From assembly GCA_015228935.1 (NCBI GenBank), contig JADGCO010000010.1:1-49658 (forward strand): a DNA stretch of 49,658 nucleotides, written 5' to 3'. A program made the translations under genes and the position numbers. Of this stretch, positions 31,806-39,500 are shown one piece after another; position 1 is the first letter of the stretch, and each line of letters starts with the position of its first letter. Source of the stretch: Magnetococcales bacterium (GTDB taxonomy: Bacteria; Pseudomonadota; Magnetococcia; Magnetococcales; DC0425bin3). A model generated the notes under the pieces. It did not search any database. It saw only the letters and a list, made by a program, of their open reading frames with translations, and was not told where the DNA came from.

Positions 31806-34800
31806 TTACAAGACACCCTCTTCCCATTCGGTATCGTCGGGCCTGTTATTTTTGGCCATATCAATCATGACGGCAATGGCGGCGATGGTCGGACTTTCAA
31901 AAAGTTCAGCCAGGGAAAAATCCACCTGGAAGGTGCGGCGCATCATGGCCACCAGTTGGATCAACAACAGGGAGTTGCCTCCCAGTTGGAAAAAGTTGTC
32001 ATGGATGCCGATGCCGGCAATGCCCAGAAGTTTTTGCCAGAGGGCGGCCAGGGCGATTTCGGTGGCTGTTCCAGGTGCAACACAGGCTCCCAACAATTCC
32101 GAACGCTGATGGGCCTGGCCGGAGTCGGTTCCGGTGCTGTCGGCGAGCGGATTGCGAACCCATTGTTGAATGCGCAGATCGAGACTGCCGGTGGAGACGA
32201 CCACCTGTCCCAGTTCCGGTGCGGTCAGGATGCGGGTGAAGACATCCAGCCCTTCTGCCGGTTGCATGCCCAGTTCGGCCAGGGCGGCACCAATCTCCCC
32301 GGCGGTCGGATCGTTGCCGAAACTCCACCCTTCCCAGTTGACGCTGATCCAGACATGGGGACGGTGCCGATGTTGTCGGGCGGCGCAGGCATCCAGATAA
32401 ATATTGGCGGCAGCATAGGCACTGAAGCCGATTCCGCCCAGGATGGACGAAATGGAGGAACAGAGCAGACAAAAATCCACGGTGCGGTGGGCCAGAATTT
32501 GTTCCAGGACCTGGGTTCCCTGCACTTTGGGGTGAAATTGCCGGGCCACGGCGGCGGCGTCGCTCTCCTGAATGGTCACATAGGAGTCCCGGCCCACCAA
32601 GCCGGCGGCATGAATGACGCCATGCACCCCCCCAAAGCGGGTTTCCGCCTGCCGGAACACATCTTCCATCTGGCGGGCATCGGCGACATCGGCCTGGAGG
32701 GCGAGCAATTCGGCTCCTGCGGCTTCCAGGGCAAGCAGGCGGTGCAGGCGCTCCCGGAGGCGGGCATCGGTGCCTGGGTCGGCCACCGTGGCACGCCACT
32801 GCTCCCGGGCAGGCAGCGCGGAGCGTCCCACCAGGACCACTTTGGCGCGCACGGTTTGGACCAGATATTCGGCCATTGCCAAACCGATGTTTCCCAGCCC
32901 TCCCGTGATGAGATAAACCCCCGCCGGACGCAAACGGGGTGGCGGTGTGGTGGTGGCGGGCAAAGGCAAGGTACGAAAAGATTCCACCCAACGGTAGCCA
33001 CCCCGGTAGGCGACGACCGGTTCATGGTCGCTGCTGCCACACTCCAGCAGGAGTTGGGAGACGATCCGTTGCTGGAGCTGTTGTTGCTGCTGGAGCTGTT
33101 GTTGCTGCTGCTGTTGCTGTTGACAAGGTTGAGTATCGTCTTGCTGTTGCTGGCAAGATTGGGTACCGCCTTGTGGTTGGTGGGGCTGGTTATTGCCTTG
33201 CTGCTGGCGGGAATCGGGGGCAAGGTCGGAGGTCAGACAGGGATCCAGGTCGATCACCCGGCAGGTGATGGTGGGATACTCCTGGGGGATGACCTTGAGG
33301 GGCCCCAGCGCCACGCTTTTGCCGGGAAGCACCTCTTCGCTGCCGGTCACGGAACAAAGGCCGTCACCCACACAGATCAGGTCGATTTTGCCGGAAAAAT
33401 ACCGTTGGCCCAGGAGACGACCCAGGTGGAGCAGGCTGAAAAAGCTGAACTCCAATACTTCATGTTCCGTTCCTTCCCGTCCCAGCAGTGCCAGGTGGAG
33501 GATGCGTTCGGGTTGCCGGTCGGGATTCAGGCTGGCCAGGAGACGTTCCAGGGACTCGGCGTGGCCCATGTCGAGCCGATAGGCCCCTCCTCCTTCCCCT
33601 GGTTCGGTGGCAAAACCCGGACCCTGCTGAATACAGATCACTTCCACACCCTGCGCCCGCAACATGGTTGTCAGGGCCGCGCCGATGCCCAGGCGATCCA
33701 GGAACAGCAACCAGGGTCCCCTGGCCACGATGGGATTGTGGGTCACCCAGGGTGCCCGTCGCCATTCGGGCAGGTAGAACCATTGGTCAATACTTGGATT
33801 CTTGGCCAATTTTTCCGGTGTGGCAGATGCCTTGGCAGCGGTTGAGGTGGTTGATGTTGCGGCGGCCACGGGTTTGATCCAGTAGCTTTGCCGGTCGAAT
33901 GGATAGGTCGGAAGCGGCACCCGCTGCCGCTGCTCGTTGGCAGCAAACCCTTCCCAGTCGATGGGCACGCCCGCAATCCACAAACGTCCCAGTGCCGCCA
34001 GCAAGGCCACGGCATCGGACCGCAAAACAGGGTCGCCAACCTGAACCGGGTTATCGGGCGGCAAAACAGTGTCCGCATCTCGAACCGGAACATGTGCATC
34101 TGCCAGGGAGGCCAACAGTTCAATCCCCGCACCCCGAGCGGCCTGTTGGCTGGCCATCCCGGTCAACCCTGCCCCTGGTCCCACTTCCAACAGGATGGCA
34201 TCCGGTTCCGCCAGGATGCTGGCCATGGCTGTGGAAATCACGGCCATCTGGGCCTGGCTGGCCTCTTCATTGGGCTGGCGGGCATGGTGAACCGGGCTGG
34301 CCTGCCTGGTCTCCTGGTGGGCCTGATGGGGTTGATGAACCTGATGCGCATCAGGGGCATGGAGGTTCAGATGTCGATAATGTTCCGGGCCGGGGGCTTC
34401 GGCATCATCAAGCCAATGGCCGGTCACCCCGGAGAGGCAGGGGATGGTCGGCGGTTGCCACTGAATTTCCTGGAGTACCTGATCCCCCTTGACCAGCAGG
34501 GCAAAGGCCTCATCCAGGGTCATCACCTCGGCCAGGGTGGCAGCGACATAGGCACCGATACCGTGGCCGAACAGGGCACGGGGAGCGACCCCCCACGCCA
34601 GCCACACCTGCGCCAGGGCATACTCCACCAGGAACAGGGCAACCGGATGTTGGGCAAAGGGTGCTGCAAAAACGGGCTGGACATCTCCGCTCTCCGGCAC
34701 AGGTTGGCTCCCTGGCACAGGTTGGGCCAGCACCCGAATATCATGTTGTTCCTGCAAAATATCAGCGCAAGCATCGATACCCGCCCGGAACAGGGGTTCG

Positions 34801-36548
34801 TCCCGATAGAGGGTGGCAGCCATCAAAGGGGCCTGGGCCTCCTGACCGGGAAACAGAAAAATCACCGGACGCGAATGAGCCACTGCCGTTCCATCCTGGC
34901 ACCAGGGTGCTGCCGGACTCCGCAAATATTGGCATGCCTCGCTGCCATTGCGGCACAGGAGAACCCGCCGCCAGGGCAACATTCGCCGCCCTACCTGCAA
35001 CGTGAAAGCCACATCGGCCAGGTTTTGCTCGGGATGGCTCGCCACATGGTCGGCCAGTTGGATGGTGACTCTCTCCATGGCCTCATTGTCGAGTGCCGTC
35101 AAGGGCAGCACGTGCCAGGGGCGCGACGGGTTGCCAGCCATGCCCCTGGCCGGCATGAACTCTTCGACCACCACATGGGCGTTGGTTCCCCCGATGCCAA
35201 AGGAACTCACCCCGGCACGGCGGGGTTGCCCGCCCTGGCGGACCCACGTTTTCAGACGGGAATTGACATAGAAGGGGGAGTTGGCAAAATCGATCTTGGG
35301 GTTGGGGCGTTCAAAATGGAGCGTGGGGGGAATTTCACCCTGCCGCATGGCCAGAACGGCCTTGATCAGGCTGATGGTCCCGGCGGCAGTATCCAGATGG
35401 CCCAGGTTGGACTTGACCGAACCGATGCCACAGAAACCCCGTTCGGCGGTGGAGAGACGAAAGGCCTGGGTCAGGGCGGCAACCTCGACCGGATCGCCCA
35501 GATCGGTGCCGGTGCCATGGGTTTCGACATAGCCGATGCTGGCGGCGGAAATGCCAGCCATGACCTGGGCCTCCCGGATCACCTCGGCCTGGCCATCGAC
35601 ACTCGGCGCGGTATACCCCACCTTGAGGGAACCGTCGTTGTTGACCGCAAATCCCCGCACCACGGCATGGATCGTATCCCCGTCACGCAAAGCATCGTCC
35701 AGACGTTTCAACAAGACCATGGCCGCCCCGTTGCCATCGAGGGTGCCCTGGGCACGAGCATCGAAGGCCCGGCAGTGCCCATCCGGCGAAAAGGTCCCGC
35801 CCGGATTGTACCAATACCCCTGATCCTGGGGCAGATGGATCGAACACCCCCCGGCCAGCACCATGTCGCTCTGAAAGCTGAGCAGACTCTGACACCCCAG
35901 GGCCACGGCCACCAAAGACGAGGAACAGGCCGTGTTGACGTTGATGCTGGGTCCTTGCAGGTTGAGCTTGTAGGAGACCCGGGACGGGGCAAAATCCTTG
36001 TCGTTCGACATGAGCAGATGCCAACCGCCCACGGCTTCCACCAGTTCGTCGTGACCGAGCAGATTGTGGACCAGATAGCCGTTGAAGCCGATCCCGCTGA
36101 AAAGTCCGATCCGACCGGCAAATCGCTCCGGATCGTGACCGGCATGTTCCAGGCACTCCCAGGCACACTCCATGAGAAGTCGATGTTGCGGATCAAGAAC
36201 TTCCGCCTCACGGGGGGTGAAGCCGAACAGGCGGGCATCGAACCAGTCGATCCCTTCCAGACGGCCCATGGCCTTGACGTAATCCGGATTGTCGATGACG
36301 GTCGGGGCGACACCGGCGGCCAGGAGTTCTTCCCGGGTGAAAAAGGTGATCGACTCCACGCCCCGCCGTAAATTGTCCCAAAACTGCTCCAGGGTCCGGG
36401 CACCAGGGACCCGCACGCTCATGCCGACGATGGCAATCGGTACCATGGACCCTTCTTCGACGGCATCATGACCAAGGAGTGCGACAACTTTGTGATCAGA
36501 AGTTCCAGAGACACGGGGTTTTTCGGTGACACGGCGATCATGAACCAA
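31806..36548 (-). CDS. Type I polyketide synthase module: KS–(degenerate AT)–KR–ACP
   Basis: 1580-aa single PKS module. KS (about 35-460) has C208 (NTACSSS), the ETHGTGT histidine and SNLGH, so condensation looks intact. The AT-like region (about 565-850) is degenerate: the GHSxG serine is glycine (GHGIG, G663) and the middle of the domain is largely missing. KR has GGLGNIG at 1216 and YAAAN with Y1378. ACP has S1526 (LGGNSLLL). A glutamine-rich tract (about 1105-1161) interrupts the KR structural half. TTG 36548 is chosen because AAGGAG lies 8 nt upstream and it overlaps the NRPS-A end by 11 nt; ATG 36446, just before the KS, is the alternative. Malonyl units must be supplied in trans if the AT is dead. 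Predicted to add a reduced (beta-hydroxy) ketide. Confidence 0.9.
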   Translation of the reverse strand: MVHDRRVTEKPRVSGTSDHKVVALLGHDAVEEGSMVPIAIVGMSVRVPGARTLEQFWDNLRRGVESITFFTREELLAAGVAPTVIDNPDYVKAMGRLEGIDWFDARLFGFTPREAEVLDPQHRLLMECAWECLEHAGHDPERFAGRIGLFSGIGFNGYLVHNLLGHDELVEAVGGWHLLMSNDKDFAPSRVSYKLNLQGPSINVNTACSSSLVAVALGCQSLLSFQSDMVLAGGCSIHLPQDQGYWYNPGGTFSPDGHCRAFDARAQGTLDGNGAAMVLLKRLDDALRDGDTIHAVVRGFAVNNDGSLKVGYTAPSVDGQAEVIREAQVMAGISAASIGYVETHGTGTDLGDPVEVAALTQAFRLSTAERGFCGIGSVKSNLGHLDTAAGTISLIKAVLAMRQGEIPPTLHFERPNPKIDFANSPFYVNSRLKTWVRQGGQPRRAGVSSFGIGGTNAHVVVEEFMPARGMAGNPSRPWHVLPLTALDNEAMERVTIQLADHVASHPEQNLADVAFTLQVGRRMLPWRRVLLCRNGSEACQYLRSPAAPWCQDGTAVAHSRPVIFLFPGQEAQAPLMAATLYRDEPLFRAGIDACADILQEQHDIRVLAQPVPGSQPVPESGDVQPVFAAPFAQHPVALFLVEYALAQVWLAWGVAPRALFGHGIGAYVAATLAEVMTLDEAFALLVKGDQVLQEIQWQPPTIPCLSGVTGHWLDDAEAPGPEHYRHLNLHAPDAHQVHQPHQAHQETRQASPVHHARQPNEEASQAQMAVISTAMASILAEPDAILLEVGPGAGLTGMASQQAARGAGIELLASLADAHVPVRDADTVLPPDNPVQVGDPVLRSDAVALLAALGRLWIAGVPIDWEGFAANEQRQRVPLPTYPFDRQSYWIKPVAAATSTTSTAAKASATPEKLAKNPSIDQWFYLPEWRRAPWVTHNPIVARGPWLLFLDRLGIGAALTTMLRAQGVEVICIQQGPGFATEPGEGGGAYRLDMGHAESLERLLASLNPDRQPERILHLALLGREGTEHEVLEFSFFSLLHLGRLLGQRYFSGKIDLICVGDGLCSVTGSEEVLPGKSVALGPLKVIPQEYPTITCRVIDLDPCLTSDLAPDSRQQQGNNQPHQPQGGTQSCQQQQDDTQPCQQQQQQQQQLQQQQQLQQRIVSQLLLECGSSDHEPVVAYRGGYRWVESFRTLPLPATTTPPPRLRPAGVYLITGGLGNIGLAMAEYLVQTVRAKVVLVGRSALPAREQWRATVADPGTDARLRERLHRLLALEAAGAELLALQADVADARQMEDVFRQAETRFGGVHGVIHAAGLVGRDSYVTIQESDAAAVARQFHPKVQGTQVLEQILAHRTVDFCLLCSSISSILGGIGFSAYAAANIYLDACAARQHRHRPHVWISVNWEGWSFGNDPTAGEIGAALAELGMQPAEGLDVFTRILTAPELGQVVVSTGSLDLRIQQWVRNPLADSTGTDSGQAHQRSELLGACVAPGTATEIALAALWQKLLGIAGIGIHDNFFQLGGNSLLLIQLVAMMRRTFQVDFSLAELFESPTIAAIAVMIDMAKNNRPDDTEWEEGVL
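31809..31857 (-). repeat. PKS 3' end, direct repeat copy 2
   Basis: Last codons of the PKS (AKNNRPDDTEWEEGVL and stop), about 78% identical to 30583-30631. The two copies flank the Rpn nuclease gene in direct orientation. Confidence 0.75.
33062..33170 (-). repeat. Glutamine-codon tract inside the PKS ketoreductase
   Basis: Runs of CAG/CAA codons give two long Q tracts (about residues 1141-1161), preceded by a wider Q/H/P-rich stretch from about 1105. The DNA is a CTG/TTG triplet repeat on the plus strand, prone to slippage. It sits between the structural and catalytic halves of the KR. Confidence 0.85.
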
Positions 36549-39500
36549 CGGGAGTTCTCCTTTCCCGGAGACGGCGGAAAGCCTCTTTCTGGCGCTGGGC
36601 TGCGCCATCCGGATCCCGACGTTTTCTGCCGCCCGTTTCCATGGATGGCGTGGCGGCAACGTCGGCGGTCAAATAGGCAGCCAGGGTACGAATGGTCGTG
36701 TATTTGAAAATATCCACGGGTGACAGGGGTCGGGAAAAGAGGGTTTGCAGACGATCCCGCAGGGGCAACACAAGCAGGGAGTGACCGCCCAGCTCGAAAA
36801 AATTATCTTCCACTCCAACCTGTTCCACGTCGAGCATTTCCCGCCACACGGCAGCAATCTGTTGTTCAGCCTTGGTACGGGCCGAGGTCAGGCCACGCTC
36901 CGGTTGCCTGCCTTCGGGCAGGGGTAACGCCTTGCGGTCCACCTTGCCATGGCTGGTCAGGGGCAGGGCCGGCAGGGTGACGAAGTTGGTGGGGAGCATG
37001 TGGTCGGGGAGTTGTTCGCCGAGAAAGCGGCGAAGGGTTGCCGTGTCCGGGATGGTTTGACCGGGGTTGGGTACCAACCAGGCCACGAGGCGTTGATCGA
37101 GATCGGAGCGGCGGTGCAATCCCACGGCACACTCCCGCACCGCCGGATGCTGGACGAGGACCTTTTCAATTTCACCGAGTTCCACCCGGAAGCCACGCAG
37201 CTTGACCTGATTGTCGATCCGTCCCAGATAGAGCATGTTGCCATCCGGCTGCCAGCGGGCCAGATCCCCGGTGCGATAGAGACGTCCCTGGACCATGGCC
37301 TCCGGAATATGGGCCGCATGAGCAGCCAGACCGGTATTCTTCAAGGGAATGAAGCGTTCGGCGGTCAGTTCGGGGCGATTGAGATAGCCCCGCGCCACCC
37401 CGTCGCCGCCGATGAACAACTCCCCGGTCACGCCGATGGGCACGGGCTGGAGATTTTTGTCCAGAATGTAGAGCTGGGTATTGGCGATGGGTTTGCCGAT
37501 GGGCAGGGAGCCTGGCAACGGCTCCCGGGCGGTGGGTTCGTAGATGCAGCACCCCACGACGGTTTCCGTGGGACCATATTCGTTGATGATGTGGGTGTCG
37601 GGTGCGGCACGTCGCCACGGAGCGACGCTGCGCCAGAGAAGCGCCTCGCCACCCAGGACGAGATACCGGGTCAATCCGGCCAGTTGATCTTCGGGAATCA
37701 GGGCGTTCAGCAATTCGAGATGGGCGGGGGTCACCTTGACCAGGCTCCAGTCGTGGTGGCCGAGCAGGGCGGTCCGGATCAGGTCGATTTCGACCCCGGA
37801 CTCCTTTTCCGGCAACAGCCACAGGCGGCGTCCGCCCAGCAGGGGGGTGAACAGGGAGGTGATCGTGGCATCGAAGCCCAGGGAGGCATGGAGCGGTGCC
37901 CCCTGCCCTTCCGCCACCTGATACCGCTCCATGGCCCAGGTCAGATAATTGACCACGCCCTGATGGTGGATCATGGTCCCTTTGGGCTTGCCGGTCGAAC
38001 CGGAGGTATAGATGACGTAGGCGAGATGGTCCGGGCGACAGGTACTCGTGGGATTGTCTGTCGCTGCCCCGGCGAAGCGTTCCCGCTCGCTGTCCAGGGC
38101 AAGAATCCGGGTCCGGGATCCAGGCGTGAAGCGGTTGCGCAACCGTTCCTGGGTCAACAGGAGGGAGGCCTGGGAATCTTCCAGCATGAAGGCGAGCCGG
38201 GCGGCAGGATAGGCCGGATCCAGGGGGAGATAAGCCCCGCCGGCCTTGAGGATGGCAAGGATGCCGATCACCAGTTCCGGGGAACGTTCGGCATGGATGC
38301 CCACCACCTGATCCGGTCCCACGCCCAGGGATTGGAGATGATGCGCCAGACGGTTGGCCTCGGCATTCAGGGCACCGTAATTCAGGCTCCCCCCCTCCCA
38401 TGCCACGGCTGCGGCCTCCGGGTTGGCGGCGGCACAGGCCTCGAAAAGCTGGTGCAGACACTGCGTCCGGGGATATTCCCGGGCGGTCCGATTCCAGTCG
38501 ATCACGCTGCGCTGCCACTCTGCGGCGGGCAGCAGGGGCTGGGTGGCCAGGGAACGCTGCGGCTCGGCCACGACCCCCTGCAACAGGGTATGGAAACACC
38601 CCACAAAACGGTCCATGGTGGCCGGATCGAAACGATCCGCGTTGTAGTCACACTCCAACAGGAGTTCCGCATCCAGCTCGGTCAGGTTGAAGATGACATC
38701 GAACGCTGCATAATAGACCGGCAACGGCTGCCAGGAGACGGTCAGGTCCGCCATTTCCGCCACGGCTCCCGGGCGGTCCAGATTGAACAGGGCCGCGATC
38801 AGGGGGGCATGGCGTCCGTCCCGGCGCAGATGCAATTTGTCCATCAGTTCCGCAAAGGGATAATCCTGGTGCTGGTAGGCCTGGAGCAGAACACCGCGCA
38901 TGGCCCGCAGATAATCGGTAAAAGGGGTTTCCCAGGTGATGCGGCTGCGAATGGGCACGAGATGGGTACAATAGCCCACCAGGGCGATGCCGCCCCGTTG
39001 TGGACGCCCCGCCACCGGCATGCCGATGATGAGATCCTCCTGACCGGTCAGGCGGTGCAGCCACAAGGCATAGATCGCCAACAGGGTCATGAAATGGGTA
39101 CACCCCTGCCCCCGACTGAAATGCTTGATGTCCGCAAAGAGGCTCCTGGCGATGGGCAGGGTGATGCGTCCTCCCCGATAACTTTTTTCCATGGGTTCGG
39201 GACGGTCGCTGGGAAGTTCCAGGACCGGCAGTTCGCCCTGCAAATGATTCAGCCAGTAGGCCTCCTGGCTCGCCAGGGAGGTGGTGGCGCGCCAATGCAG
39301 ATAATCGCGATACGACAGGGGGGGATCGAGTTGCAGGGAGGTGTTGCGACACCGGGCGGTATAGAGTCTGGCAATCTCCTGCACCACCAGGTTCATCGAG
39401 AGACCATCCAGGACAATGTGGTGACCGCGCAGCGCCAGAAAATGAAGCTTTTCGTGCATGCGGACCAGGTGGGGCATGAAGAGCGGTCCCCGGTGCAGGT

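Noticed and set aside
33888..36371. Another long plus-strand frame opposite the PKS
   Set aside because: Antisense of the KS/AT coding region; no recognisable motifs and no ribosome site.
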